Of a DNA stretch of 64,000 bases, positions 23,379 to 34,638 are shown piece by piece (position 1 is the stretch's first letter; every line of letters begins with the position of its first letter). Below the pieces are notes generated by a model. It ran no database searches and was not told the DNA's origin. It worked only from the letters and a program-made list of their open reading frames with translations. The position numbers were made by a program, and so were the translations under genes. The stretch is taken from contig JAUEDM010000001.1 of the NCBI GenBank assembly GCA_033439685.1, positions 7,068,001 through 7,132,000 of the forward strand, read 5' to 3'. This DNA is from Apodospora peruviana (Eukaryota; Ascomycota; Sordariomycetes; Sordariales; Lasiosphaeriaceae).

Positions 23379-24503
23379 GATGGCGGACAGCCAAAGCTTT
23401 GTTGAGCCACTGGTGACGGGAATTGGGCGATTGTATATCAGCGGAGGTTGCGATAAAGAGTCAGGTAGTACTCAGCCCGGGTCAACGAATGCGTCCGTCC
23501 ATTTCCGTGAGCATGTCGAAAACATCGGTGATTTTGAAACGGATCTGGAGCGGACTGTACAATTGAATTTGACCGACATCGACGGCGGAATTCTCAGGGC
23601 AGGTCTCCCATAATGTACCTGCCGTGGATCGCGGTTGCCCTCTCTCTCAAGCAAAACGCGAAGTCGCGTTGCGAGCTTACACTTAAACCCCTGTCGGCAC
23701 GAATTACAGTGGTGGGGTTGACTGTGGGGGAAGCTCACTGGTGTAAGTAGGTAGGTAAGGTAGGTAGTTTAGTTGGTAATATGCTGCCAGACGCCAAAAT
23801 CCACACACTGATAACCGCTTCGCTAACAGGTCTACCTCTTTCGGGCATTCTAGCCCAGCGCCGCCGTCAGCTTGTCACTACCCCGCCATTCCCAGGTCCC
23901 ACAAAGGCAAGGCGACATGGGATGAGAACACTCAAATTGAATCCATCCCGAGGCCATTTATTCAAATTCTTTACGGATACAGCCTGTGGGTTCTGAAAGT
24001 TGAAACCAGACAGAAGCCGTCTGGATGAATCCATCCATAGAATGTTTGGATTTATTTCATTTTATCGCCTCCATCTTGGTGTTTCAAGTGGTAATGGTGG
24101 TGTGATGTGATGTCGGCAGGCGCAGCGTTTACTTACACGATCCGGGCACTCCTCTCCCCCGATTCCCGATTTCTTGGGCTCAGTGAGGCAATGACGACAG
24201 CGCGCCACCCCTCTATCGGTCGATGCCCCTTGCGACTGATGACGACGCTTTTGGAAGCTCGGGGTCTTATTACAAAGCTGCCGCCCGAAGAGCTTTGAAC
24301 CACTATTTGGGTGGGATGAACTGATATATGCTGCTTCCGGTGACAGACAACCATTCATTGCGTAGTCTGTTAACTTATCTTTTGATAGCTTTTGTTTCTC
24401 TATACTTGCTGTTGATCAGCGTCGTAACTCTGAAACGATTGCATCATATTGAGCTGACATATTCTTGATCACCAAGTTTTGTACTGGCAGGCCAGCAGTC
24501 ATC
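23379..24503. promoter_or_regulatory. Divergent upstream region, Mis18-like / fasciclin gene
   Basis: 1.1 kb. May hold an extra 5' exon of the Mis18-like gene around 23400-23620. Contains GTAGGTAGGTAAGGTAGG at 23749-23766, one of the dispersed motifs. No other gene seen. Confidence 0.5.
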
Positions 24504-25877
24504 ATGAAGCAGCTCAGCTTTGCACTCCTCGCCGGCGCAGCAGCCGGGTTCAGCGTCAGCGAACAGCTCTCATTGTTCGAGAGCAGCCCCCGTGACGATT
24601 CCCGCCCCTATCATGATGCAACCCAGGCATGGTGGGACTCGGTCCCCAACACCGACAGCATGCTGTCGTCCTTCGAGGAGAACATGGCCGCTGCCATCGA
24701 CAGCGATTACACCGGCCCCATTGACTCATCCATCGATCTTCACCCGGGTCACGGCGGCCATCACGGCGACGTGACCAAGACCATCTACGAGCTTATCAAA
24801 GAAAGCAAGTATACCCAAAAGTTCTCCGAATTAGTCGACGAGTTCGACGAGATCAAGGCCCTCCTCGAGGACACGGAGAAGCAGAACCGCACCCTGCTCG
24901 TGCCGACCGACAGCGCCTGGGAGCGACTGCCCGACGGCCACAAGCCGCCACCCAAGGAGTTCGTCCTCGCCGTCCTCAAGTACCACATCGTTCCGGGCCG
25001 CTATCCGCTCGGCCGCGTGCTCCACAGCCACACCCTCCCGACAGAGCTCGACCTCCCCAATCTCGGCGGTCACAGCCAGCGTCTCCGCTTCCGCATCGGC
25101 CTCTTCGGCGCCAGAATCAACTTCTTCAGCAAGGTCATCGCCGCCGACGTCTTTGCCAAGAACGGCGTCATCCACGCGCTCGACTCCATCTTGGTACCGC
25201 CCCCTCCCACCAAAAAGGTCATCCAGCTGCTGCCCAACACCTTCAGCACTTTTCGGTTGGCCATGGAGACCACCGGGCTGGGCGAGGAGCTGGACAGCGA
25301 CGAGACGGAGCACAACGGCGGGACCCTGTTCGCGCCGACGAATCGTGCCTTTGCCCGGCTCGGACCTCGCGCAAACGCGTTTTTGTTTTCTGATTACGGG
25401 AAGAAGTACCTCAAGGCTTTGCTTAAGTATCACGTTGTTGCCAACGAGACACTGTACTCGGACGAGTTCTACAAGGGTCCCCACCATGACGACGACGGCG
25501 GCGGTGAGCCCTTGTCTGAGGAAACCTACATCTTCCCTCCTCTTAAGGAAACCCACAGCGTCGACCTGCCGTCGCTTTTGGACGAGAAGCCCATCCGGGT
25601 CACTATTAGCAGGTGGAGAGGATTCTATAGCATGAGAGTCAATGGCAGAGTCCATGTGGCCATTCAGGATGGTCTCGCTGGGGATGGCGTCATACAGGTG
25701 GTTGGCAACGTGCTGATTCCGCCTCACAAGCACCACAAGCATCACGACCACGACGAAGAGTTTGACGTAGAAGACGAAGAAGGGGTTGCTGAGAGGTTGA
25801 AGGCTCGGTTGGAGCCGTATCTAGAGACAGAGAGGGGCTCCAAGTCTAGCAGTGGCTTGAGTCTTGGGGATCTTTGA
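24504..25877 (+). CDS. Secreted fasciclin (FAS1) domain protein, two domains
   Basis: Intronless; 457 residues. The start is the ATG at 24504, which gives a good signal peptide MKQLSFALLAGAAAGFSVS; an ATG 13 codons upstream would spoil it. Two FAS1 repeats are visible. The first (about residues 90-235) has TIYELIKESKYTQKFSELVD, the H1-like TLLVPTDSAWERLP and VLKYHIVPGR, closing KNGVIHALDSILVPP. The second (about 240-420) has TFSTFRLAMETTGL, GTLFAPTNRAFARL, LLKYHVVANETLY and GVIQVVGNVLIPP. The tail is His/Asp/Glu-rich and ends without a GPI-type hydrophobic segment. FAS1 domains mediate adhesion at cell surface or wall; the ligand is unknown. Possible N-glycosylation at NRT and NET. Confidence 0.9.
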   Translation: MKQLSFALLAGAAAGFSVSEQLSLFESSPRDDSRPYHDATQAWWDSVPNTDSMLSSFEENMAAAIDSDYTGPIDSSIDLHPGHGGHHGDVTKTIYELIKESKYTQKFSELVDEFDEIKALLEDTEKQNRTLLVPTDSAWERLPDGHKPPPKEFVLAVLKYHIVPGRYPLGRVLHSHTLPTELDLPNLGGHSQRLRFRIGLFGARINFFSKVIAADVFAKNGVIHALDSILVPPPPTKKVIQLLPNTFSTFRLAMETTGLGEELDSDETEHNGGTLFAPTNRAFARLGPRANAFLFSDYGKKYLKALLKYHVVANETLYSDEFYKGPHHDDDGGGEPLSEETYIFPPLKETHSVDLPSLLDEKPIRVTISRWRGFYSMRVNGRVHVAIQDGLAGDGVIQVVGNVLIPPHKHHKHHDHDEEFDVEDEEGVAERLKARLEPYLETERGSKSSSGLSLGDL

Positions 25878-26165
25878 ATTCTCGAAGAAAAAGAAGGTTA
25901 TGTTGGTTTCGGATTGGGAAGGTTCTCGTATGGATGACATTATTTTGAGCACAAACGAATATACGTGAACAACACATGGGCAATGAAAACAGCAAAATGG
26001 AATCGAACAGCGGTTGTTGGCTTGGTCACGTCAGTTTCGAAACAAAGTATAGTAGAAATAAAACAAACTCAACTCCCAACTTGCCAACTGTATAACACAT
26101 ATCTGCAAAGTGATGGGACGTAAACTTGAAATGGTCATCCATTCCACCCTATTATTCTAGTTCGT
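25878..26165. other. 3' flank of fasciclin gene
   Basis: AT-rich 3' region with no gene, leading into the inverted-repeat element. Confidence 0.5.
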
Positions 26166-26393
26166 ATGCACCATTCTACGGTAAATAGTAGCCATCGGGT
26201 CCTTTGCAGCCCCCTGTAAGATCCCTGTCTATAGTATCTTCTATGATGGGCTGCTGGAGCCTGGGACGGTATTTATAAGGAATATTTACTGCTTAAATAA
26301 AAATTTCAGGATGGCTACTAGGTGGCCTGCAAAGTCATGACCTAAATCCCTTGCAAGTACTCGATGGCTACTATTTACCGCGGAATGGTGTAT
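26166..26393. mobile_element. Miniature inverted-repeat transposable element (MITE), non-autonomous
   Basis: About 228 bp flanked by imperfect inverted repeats of about 35 bp. The left end reads ATGCACCATTCTACGGTAAA, then TAGTAGCCATCGGGT; the right end in reverse complement reads ATACACCATTCCGCGGTAAA, then TAGTAGCCATCGAGT, differing at four positions. A subterminal copy of the TAGTAGCCATC core with a GCAAAG/CTTTGC neighbour recurs inside the right half (about 26308-26334). No coding frame. The target duplication is unclear; TA is possible if one end has mutated. The element sits between the 3' ends of two genes, 53 bp from the stop codon of the gene at 26447. Without an autonomous relative the superfamily cannot be assigned; a Tc1/mariner-type origin is a guess. 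Confidence 0.75.
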
Positions 26394-26446
26394 TCTCGTC
26401 ATATCAGCTTTGAGTATCACCAAAAATCCCACCCTTTTTTTCTTTA

Positions 26447-27881
26447 CTAGTCTATCAATGTACCAAAATCAGCGTCAATCATCCGTCCGCTTCCCTCTTC
26501 CACCTCCACAGCCCCCCACCTCTGCTCTCTACACCGACGACGGAGCAATGTATCCTCTACTACGTCTTCCTCCCCCTTCTCCTTGTCGTCAACACAATCT
26601 TTCTTGAAATCATAATCGTCATACACACCCATTTCATCAAGCAACACCTCCACCACCCAGACAAATGTATTCGTGCCAGCTCCTCTGTCTCCTACATAAC
26701 TGGCACCACCACCACCACCAACAGCATCGGTCCGCGAAATGCGCGTACAAAGCAAGTGAAGATCCAAAAGCTGTGCAAATACCTGCCCAAAGGACGGCTT
26801 ATTGCTGCTGTTGCTGCTGTTGGGATAATGCTGCCTACCTATATTCGATAGAGCGGCGCTTCGCTGAAATATCGATCTCAGAGTAGTACTACTCCCTGCT
26901 TGTTTCGTGCCAGCGGTCAGATGTAGTGGTGCTCCCTTCTCCGTGGACGTAGACGACACGAATGTTGTGTTGGTCGTGGAGTTGAGAACCATGATCAAGG
27001 GGCCTGGCCCCGAACGGGCCAGATGGCGTAGCTCTTCCGAGAGTGCCTTCACCGTGTCGTGCGCGACCAACTTATCGCGGCCTGTGAATAACCCCCCCAG
27101 GAGGATGGACATGTGCGTGATGAGGATGAGATCTGGACTGTTATCGTCTGAATTATTTGCAGTGGGCAGCATCTGTTCGGTTCGTTTCTCAGAAGAATCG
27201 AGACCAGCCGTCGGTTCAGATCCGTCGTCTTCATCTTCGCTATCCATAATCTCTTCTCTTAAATTCTGGGCGATCGGTCTGTCGACTGGCATAGTATGAT
27301 CGTCCGCTGTCATGGCGGCCGCTTTAACCTCCCCAAGAACCTCCGACAACCCTTCAATATCAAACACCCTGGCGATCGATATCCGTTCCATGCATCGCCG
27401 AACTTGTCCATTGACGTCCCCCCGAAGTTGCCCGCTCGCTGATGCTACCTGACTAACCATCGCTTTTCGCAGTTTCGGCAGCAAGGCGCTCGTAGACAGC
27501 GTGGTAATTATCATGGCTTTTCGGTCACCGGCGTCCATAACCAACATATGGGCTACGGTTTGGAGACCGATCTACACACACACACACACACAAAGAGAAC
27601 AGTTAATTATCACGTCTAATCAAGACACGAACTGCGTAAAGAAATGAGAAAAGGACGAGAGTAAAACTCACCAACAACCCCATCTCATCGTCCTCGGCGC
27701 TCACGCCGACCACACACCCGCGCTCGAACCCGCCAAGTAGAACATGTTCGTCAATATCTTTGCATCCTGTGGTCAGGATATTTCGTCCGCGTTTCCGTTT
27801 TCGTTCCAGGTCCCGCTGCTCAACGAGATCCGAAGCATAGAGAATTGGCCCGAGACGTCGTCGTCCTGAAGATAACGCCAT
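26447..27881 (-). CDS. RecA/Rad51-fold protein with degenerate Walker A, unknown function
   Basis: Exons 27881-27672 and 27571-26447; 444 residues. The start of the core, ILTTGCKDIDEHVLLGGFERG, matches Rad51-paralogue/RecA families (TGCxxLDxLLGGG), but the loop that should read GxxxxGKT is GVSAEDDEMGLL, with no Lys-Thr. A hydrophobic strand DLILITHMSILLGG could be Walker B without the acidic residue, and GPLIMVLNSTTNTTF fits the next core strand. The remainder is variable: an acidic stretch near residue 175, a Ser/Asn-rich stretch, GGGGG, and an acidic C-terminus. A non-catalytic scaffold, as in the Shu complex or inactive Rad55/57-type partners, is a reasonable guess only. The intron acceptor side carries a GT/AC dinucleotide tract. 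Confidence 0.72.
27574..27592 (+). repeat. AC dinucleotide microsatellite inside intron
   Basis: About nine AC units forming, on the coding strand, the GT tract immediately before the acceptor GTAG of the intron at 27671-27572. Confidence 0.85.
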
Positions 27882-29021
27882 GTTCTTCTAATGAATCACC
27901 CAACAAACACACAACTCAACTCCTTTCTCCCTAAATCGGTTATCTTGGATACTATTCCTTTACCCATTCATTCATTCACCAAATACCATCTAAAAATCCG
28001 ATAGACAAGGTAGATAGGTAGTTGAGAAGGCATGCCTCATGAGCAGTAGGAGGGATTCTGAGAGTGATGATATCGTTAAAAGGAGAGCAACCAACGGACC
28101 AAAAGTTCGAGTGAAGATTACCGTGAGTTACGCGTCTAAACAATATCAAATATACATATGTTTCTTGCTGAGCTGTGTTGTACTGTAGTGTGTCCGTACG
28201 GAGGAAAGGACTGGACTCCCACCTGCCACTGTAGTGATGCTCGACAGCCACCGCTGCCCCACTTCGGAGGTTGAAACAAATAACCTCCACTCATGGAAGG
28301 AAGCAACCGCAACCGATGACAACCCGCAACGCCAGAGTTCTCACTGCCTTACCCTAGTTTTATATATATATATATGCTGTGCAGTTCATAACAGTCATTA
28401 AAACCAGATATGTATTATCGTCTTTCTGAGACTAAAAAGGAACATCACAAACAAGGAAAAAGAGCCAACAAAGGGTCGAGAATAAAACGCAGCAATTCCC
28501 AAACTACCCGTCATCCCGTCCAACCTCCCTCTGCGTGTATTATTGTTCCAGTTCATCCGTCCATCTTGGGATATCAAACCTAGCAATCCCAAGACGGCGT
28601 GATTTAGGGAAATGCACCTCCCATTCGGTTGCCCTCGATCATCATCCGTCCACCACGCATTTGCACTGCCATCAAACACAACAAAATTTGTACAAAGGAA
28701 TTCCTGCAATTCAAAAGCCTATTACGCCCTCAAAGGATTGTTGTGTTGTTCTCGAGATAATGTGAAAAAAGAGGCTCGTATCTGCCCCCATCATTCATAC
28801 TTAGGGTCGATCGGATGACGCTCCTCCTCTCCCTAGTTCCGCCCGCCAGGTGTGCGCCTGCAGAGAGCTCAAACCCTTCCACTGTCAAAATAGACCCAAC
28901 CTTGCCCATTTACCCATGACGTCAGTGCTGGACGAAGAGACGGAACCAGATTGTATAGTTTTAGCCCAGCGTTCTGCACTGCCAGGTCTGTCATCATGAC
29001 ACTGCTTCAGCAGTTGAAGCC
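27882..29021. other. Intergenic region between two minus-strand genes
   Basis: Promoter of the RecA-fold gene and 3' flank of PAL1. Contains a TA microsatellite at 28359-28375 and one dispersed motif copy near 28007-28023. No gene supported. Confidence 0.55.
28359..28375 (+). repeat. TA microsatellite
   Basis: About eight consecutive TA units in AT-rich intergenic DNA. Confidence 0.8.
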
Positions 29022-31150
29022 TTAAACCGCCGTTCCAGGGAGCCCCATAAGGTCGTTATTGTTATCGCCGCCAGGGGGTGCTGGGCGCGTGCGTCGTCCG
29101 CCCTTCAGACTCTTCATGCGGCCCAAGAACCCGGCCGGCTTCGAATAGCCATCCTCGGCTCCCGCTGTGGCATCCGTTGTAGACCTACGCTCAAGGCCAA
29201 ATCCTCTGGGGCTGGTTGGTGACATTTGGTTTCCGTTCGCATCTGTTCGTCGCACGCTGATGTTCTCTTCACCCTTCTTGCCAGTGTCAAATTCAGAAAA
29301 GAACGGATTGCGCTCTGAGCTCGGCGCTTGCATGCTGCTGGATGTCAGGCCGCCATCTGATGGCGACCTACGCGAGTAGATGCCGTCCGGGTTCGTCATT
29401 CTGCCCGAGGGCTGGAAGCCGTCGCGTGGACCGCGGTTGATGCCTCGTATGCGCTGCGCAAGTGATTTCTTCCGCTGTAAGCCCTCGTTGAAGGTTTCGG
29501 CAACACGCTCCTCCTCGCGTTTCTGAATCGCTGTGCGTGCGGCCGGCGTCCCTTCCAAGAAGGTCGAAGTGCCAAGTCCGAGAGACTCGTCGCCGTGTAG
29601 GACGCCCCGACTAAGGGGATCAAAAACCGGCATCTCGCCTTTTCCGGTGGGCAGTTTCTCATCCTTGGCGCCAGACGACCACTCCTTGAATGCCTCATCG
29701 TCATGCCGTCCCATCAAGGTGGCGTGGTCAGGTCGAACATTCAGTGGGCCGGAGCCGCCAATGACGTTGTTCAACGAATCCTTGGGGAATGCCTGCATGG
29801 GGGCACGCCGACTGCCGGACTTATTTCGGTGGGGGTTGAGGGCATCGAATGGCCCGTCATGATGGAAAACTGTGACACTCGTGTTAGCAACTAGCAGCGG
29901 CAGCTTGTTGTCATAATACTCACTTCCGGTACCATAGATGCTCGTGGCATCTAGTTGATCAATGATATCAAGCTTTCGGCTAACAGGCTTCTTATCCCTG
30001 TTCTCTCGGTGCCGACGCTCACGCTCACGGCGCCTGGCGTCACGGGCCTTCTTTTCCTCCTCCGTCAGAACCTTATCAGAATCCAGAACCGATGACTCGG
30101 AGTTCCTGCGAGGACGTCCCCCCTGCCGTCTCTGCGGCGAACGGGAGGGATCAGATGGTCCCGCAACTGAGTTGATGCCATTTGCCTGCATTCTCCTAGC
30201 GCGAAGGGCTTCTTCCTGCGAGCGACTCGGACGGTGATTCGGGGGTGGTCCACGTCGGCCAGGAGGCGGCATATTTTCCCGTCCCGAAGGGCCTCGACGG
30301 CTCACAGGCGCTTTCGCTGCATCGGGTTGGGTCGGTATCAGCGAAGGCACCTTCTTCTCTTCAATCGACAGAGAGCCCTGCAAAGAAATAAATGATTAGA
30401 CTCGGTCGGTATAAGTGCAAGATAACGGTGCGCTCTTATATGTTTGCGTCATGCAGCATCATCGTAGGGGGGATAACATACGAATAAATCTTCGGCCGTC
30501 GGTGACGACGGCTTGTCCTGTGTCGACATTGCTTCAGATGCGGATCGGATATTTTGCAGACTTGCTCTGCCAGTAAGTGCAGGATCGAGAAATGGATTTC
30601 GGGATACAGGTCGCGGAGGCGGGTCGTCGAAAGGCGAAGCCGGACTAGCTGGCGAGGCGGCGCGGTTGCGGAAGGGGTTGTTTGAAGAAAGGTTGAGCGT
30701 CAAGCCAGCAGCGAGGTGCTGATCTGAAATCAAGGTAGGGGAAGCACCCAGAGCGTTAGTGATCAATCAATCAGGTAAAATGAAGAGATGTGGGTTTGGC
30801 CAGCGGCACCGTGCATGCGAATGACGCCTGTGATAAGGAGATGAAACAGCAATCTCTTTTACATGACACAACAGGCTCAACAACCGGCAGAGTTGTCCAG
30901 CGACAGAAATGCCCAGTCGTGCCAAAACCGGATCAGCAGAAAACTGGGAAGTGGGCAGAAGGGCTAGGAACCAGGCACGCCTGTAAAGGATCGGCTGCTT
31001 GTCCTCTGCCACAATTAGAGGGGTGGGAGCGCGAGCGGTCGGTCGGGGGAAGGACATGCGTCCGGATGATCGTTGTGAGGGAGGTATTATGAGGGACAGT
31101 ATGTACGGTACACGTCGTCATCAATGCTCACCTTTGTGCTCGGCCGCCAT
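29022..31150 (-). CDS. PAL1: Pal1-family cell-morphology protein
   Basis: Cortical protein that in fission yeast localises to growing tips and division sites and is needed for cylindrical shape; budding-yeast relatives act at early endocytic sites. Four exons: 31150-31132, 30723-30482, 30377-29924, 29869-29022; 520 residues. The N-terminus has LTLNLSSNNPFRNR and a second NPFLDP motif (NPF motifs bind EH domains such as Ede1). The diagnostic Pal1 core is LDIIDQLDATSIYGTGIFHH, then DGPFDALNPHRN (about residues 220-255). The C-terminus has charged helices and ends DLMGLPGTAV. The first exon is only 19 nt (MAAEHK) and is followed by a 408-bp intron, the longest in the window; the spliced join KDQHLAAGLTL supports it. 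Largely disordered, as is usual for the family. Confidence 0.93.
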
Positions 31151-33295
31151 CTTGTTTGAAGACGCAGACGAAGAATGCGAATGGAATGACTAGGTATGCA
31201 CGCCCGTCGGGTCAGGTTGTCGTGTCCTGCGTGTCTCTCCAAAGCTTTCGTCCGGCAGCGGTCAATGTGCTGATTGGCCCTAGCCTAGCGTCATACCAGG
31301 ACGTTCAGACACCGGCTGCACTCGCTCAGTGGAGACCGCGCCTTCACCAAACCTCTCCTTGCTAATAAAGCTGGCAATACTCTGTAGAGCGACAGAGTTT
31401 CGAGCTCCCGTATGTTTTCCAAGTCTCTTTTGTCTGGTGAACCTGTTCGCAACTTGCAAGCCCAACGGTGCGCGCGTCTGTGTGTGGGTGGTAGAGTTGG
31501 GATTGGGTCTGCCACAGGAGGGGATCGGTGGTCTTAATGGTGTCGATTTCGTTCGCTTTCGGCTTTATTAATTGAGCTGGAGCCGGAGCCGAAGTGCGTC
31601 GAGAATGCCGTGAAAGTGATTCACCTCGCTATGCACATCGACTTTCTTCGGTTTCCCCCTGACCAAGTCTCGGTTATTGGCTGTACCGGAGCTCTTGCAA
31701 TGATGTCGTTGCTCAACAGAATCGGCCGTTGTCGTCGCCTGGCAGTGTGACAAGACGGGCTGATTCCCAGGTTATTCGTATAACGTAGGTGGCTTTGGGG
31801 GGGTGACTGTCGCGTCGATCGTTTGCAAAAAGTGGCGGATAGTTGCTGAACTCTGGCTATTCTCGAAAAGGGGTGTACACGGGATTGATAGTCAAAGCAG
31901 AATGTATTCGAAGGAGAATCTGGAGATGGCCCGGCCTGCCCGGCGCAAAAGAAGGCAGCTCAGGGCAAGGACTTGCAAGTCAAGTGGTTGGTGAGGGTAA
32001 GGAGGTAGGTGTCGCCCTGGGTCGCACCCGCTCCTTACAAGAAGAAGGAGCAAGGCTAGATTGTTGTTGTTATCTTTTGATCTCCAAGATGAACGGTAGG
32101 TGGTAGACAACTGGTATTAAATAAACCCAACGGCAAGCAACCTCGAACTCTTTTGTTCACTAAGATGTTACCGAGTCGATCCGAGGAGTCCCAGGGAGAT
32201 TGCTCTTCAACTGTATGCAGGGTCTTCCAGGTTGTTGTGGGGTTTGGTGGGGCGGACGGCAACTCACCAACTCGATTACTCGAACGGTCAAGCTCCGGGG
32301 CTCGTGTTCAGATTCGATATCGATTGACAGTGAAGGTTGAGGGCGACCGCAAAATAAAAGAATAAAAGTTCAACAGAACAAGAGAACAACATGGGTGGTG
32401 GTGTTTTAAGCGAAGGGCTATGCAGCGCATCAGCTGAGCTTCCACCCCGGATTGCTCTGGGCCTACCCTGGAAGACTTTCAACTGCATTCGGCATCCGCA
32501 CCATCCTCAGGGACGGGCAACTGGGGAGACAGCCCGAGGATACAGTGCACTGCAGGGAGGTTGAACACGCGGTGCACGCCTCTTCAGATAGCCAGGTTTT
32601 GGTTGCTTCGTCTACTCCGCATTCTGGCCTGCGTCGCCGTCAAGCCACGTTCGAAACCCCTCTTGACAAACTTCTCCATGTCACCCTTCCAGCCGGGACA
32701 GCAAAGTCGCGGCTACAGTATCACCATCACCAACACTGGCCAAACCCCAAAGCGCCGTAACAGTTACGCGTCTTTTTTGTGCGTCTCTTCTAACTCTGCA
32801 AGTCCGGAGCGCTCGGGCTTTTAGCATGGACACTGCCGAGATTCGGGATGGAAGTCTCGTCCAGCCGAACCGATCAACTGGATCTAGCATTGCCACAAAA
32901 TCCCCAAGGCAGGTGATCATTCGTGAGTGTTGACCTTACCAACCATACCCAACCCATATCCAGCCGTGCCAGCTTCCCTCTATACCGGCAGCCAACAATA
33001 GCTCAACCGACGTCCCTAGAGCATGCATAATGTTGCGGCTACCGTTCATTTGCACGTGTAGCCCTTCATCCACACAGCTTGGGACGGATCGCATCACGGT
33101 GTCTTTTCCAAAGGAAAAAATGCAAACCCCTCTCCCCTTTACAAAGCCAAGCTTGTCCAGACCAGATGAAGGATAACGATCCTCAAGCGGTGTGCGAGTC
33201 GGCGAGTGAAAGATCCGGAAAAATGAGGACCAACCTTACTGGACCCGAAAGACAAAAAAAAGGAGTAAAATCGCAAACCAGGAACATGGGAGCCG
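31151..33295. other. Gene-poor intergenic region upstream of PAL1
   Basis: 2.1 kb with no frame showing fungal codon bias and no recognisable domain. Holds the PAL1 promoter. Confidence 0.5.
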
Positions 33296-33970
33296 ATGGG
33301 ACCCTTCATCTACCGCCAAGAAGGGATTCTGAGGGGTCTGAATGATGCCAGGGGTCGCCGTTCAGGGATTGTGTTACCTGCCCACCTCCTATCAAGTCGG
33401 CTATGGGGAACCTGGAACCAGTTTCTATGGGATCTTGGGATCCTGATGATACCTAAAGACCGCTTTTCTTTTGATTTCGATGGACTGCTGGCGTCATTTC
33501 AATATCTCTACGGTACAGGAAAGGAGAAAATGAACTCAAGGCTGGCAATATCCAGGCGCGAAAGGCTAAGGTACCTACCTAATAAGCGCGTCGTGCACAT
33601 CTACCTGCACGCCTACGCGCCTGTCTACCGGTATTATGTATGCACTGCTGCGGCTAGGGACAACAGTCGTTATAACCCTCCTTGGGCCTATGATCGGCCG
33701 AATAACTCGTGTCCGAAAATAACTCTCCTAACAACAACCCAAAAGTCAAACACTCAACACCTACGCGTCCTCCGTTCAGTTCGACACGTCATCGGCCATA
33801 GCTTCACCACGGCGCTGCAAGGGTATCAAGTCTTCGTTGGGAGTCTTAACTCGTTTTGGGTCGAAATAATAAACCTAGGGGCGCTTCAAAACTGGTCGAA
33901 CTTGGACATGTCTAGTTCATCTGTCACACTTCTTCAGGCTGATGGCAGCTTCGTCCACGTTCGCGGCTAG
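33296..33970 (+). CDS. Open reading frame of doubtful status, 224 codons
   Basis: ATG to stop without introns, but the translation has no recognisable domain, an irregular composition, and contains a copy of the intergenic dispersed motif (33568-33583). Third-position GC is lower than in neighbouring genes. Most likely a chance open frame in intergenic DNA; listed because of its length. Confidence 0.15.
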   Translation: MGPFIYRQEGILRGLNDARGRRSGIVLPAHLLSSRLWGTWNQFLWDLGILMIPKDRFSFDFDGLLASFQYLYGTGKEKMNSRLAISRRERLRYLPNKRVVHIYLHAYAPVYRYYVCTAAARDNSRYNPPWAYDRPNNSCPKITLLTTTQKSNTQHLRVLRSVRHVIGHSFTTALQGYQVFVGSLNSFWVEIINLGALQNWSNLDMSSSSVTLLQADGSFVHVRG

Positions 33971-34245
33971 ACGTTGTAAATGGCATCGTCTGCTGTGCAA
34001 TCCTCAGCTGATTTGACCCATTCAGGGGCGAGAGAAGTCAGGACGAAATCAGATAGATCAAGCATCCATAATAAGGGGCATATCAAAAATTATTACATTA
34101 CCAAAGGATGAATGAAACAGGGTGTATATATATTCCTCTCTTCCAACTCCGAGCTATTTGTCCCCGAAACAACCCATCCATTAAATCCAATGCTTTTCCG
34201 TGTAAATTGCCCGCCGGTTCATTAACAACAGCACTTAACGGCGGA

Positions 34246-34638
34246 CTAGAAATCCTCATTCTCATAAAGCGTCTCGATCCGGTCGAGCGTGGTATCGAGC
34301 CTCTGGATGCCAAGATGCTCGCAAGTCGCCCTCGCCCAGGTCGTCGCCTTAATCGGGTGCTCGTTTAGCTCGTCGATCCGATACGACACCCACTTCAGTA
34401 TGTAGTCCCTGACGATGATCTCTTCCTGGCCTCGACAGCGGCATGATGACGAGGAGTGAGCTAGGTTTAGTGATCTGGGTGCCAGCGAGCGAGGGTAGAC
34501 GGGTATTCTGCAATCCCAGGTTGTTGTTGGGGATAGTTTGAGGAGGACCTTTGGAGTTGCGGAGGGCATTGTAGTCGGTCGGTTTAGCATGGGAGAGAAA
34601 ACTGAGAATATCTCTGATGCAGGTATATAAGGCAGCAT
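34246..34638 (-). CDS. Small hypothetical protein, 107-130 residues
   Basis: Intronless. Possible starts are the ATG at 34638 (130 residues) or the third ATG at 34567 (MPSATPKVLLKLSP, about 107 residues). The C-terminal half has GC-rich third positions typical of real genes here and reads as helices (VRDYILKWVSYRIDEL, CEHLGIQRLDTTLDRIETLY), ending ENEDF. A cysteine pair SCRCRGQ lies near the middle. No signal peptide, membrane segment or known family. The upstream half has weaker codon bias, so the shorter start is preferred. It is isolated between two gene-poor stretches. Confidence 0.5.
   Translation of the reverse strand: MLPYIPASEIFSVFSPMLNRPTTMPSATPKVLLKLSPTTTWDCRIPVYPRSLAPRSLNLAHSSSSCRCRGQEEIIVRDYILKWVSYRIDELNEHPIKATTWARATCEHLGIQRLDTTLDRIETLYENEDF

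Noticed and set aside
24831..25751. 306-codon minus-strand ORF
   Set aside because: Antisense shadow of the GC-rich fasciclin gene.
33296..33970. 224-codon ORF as a new gene
   Set aside because: No domain, weak third-position GC, and it contains an intergenic repeat motif; kept only as a very low-confidence feature.
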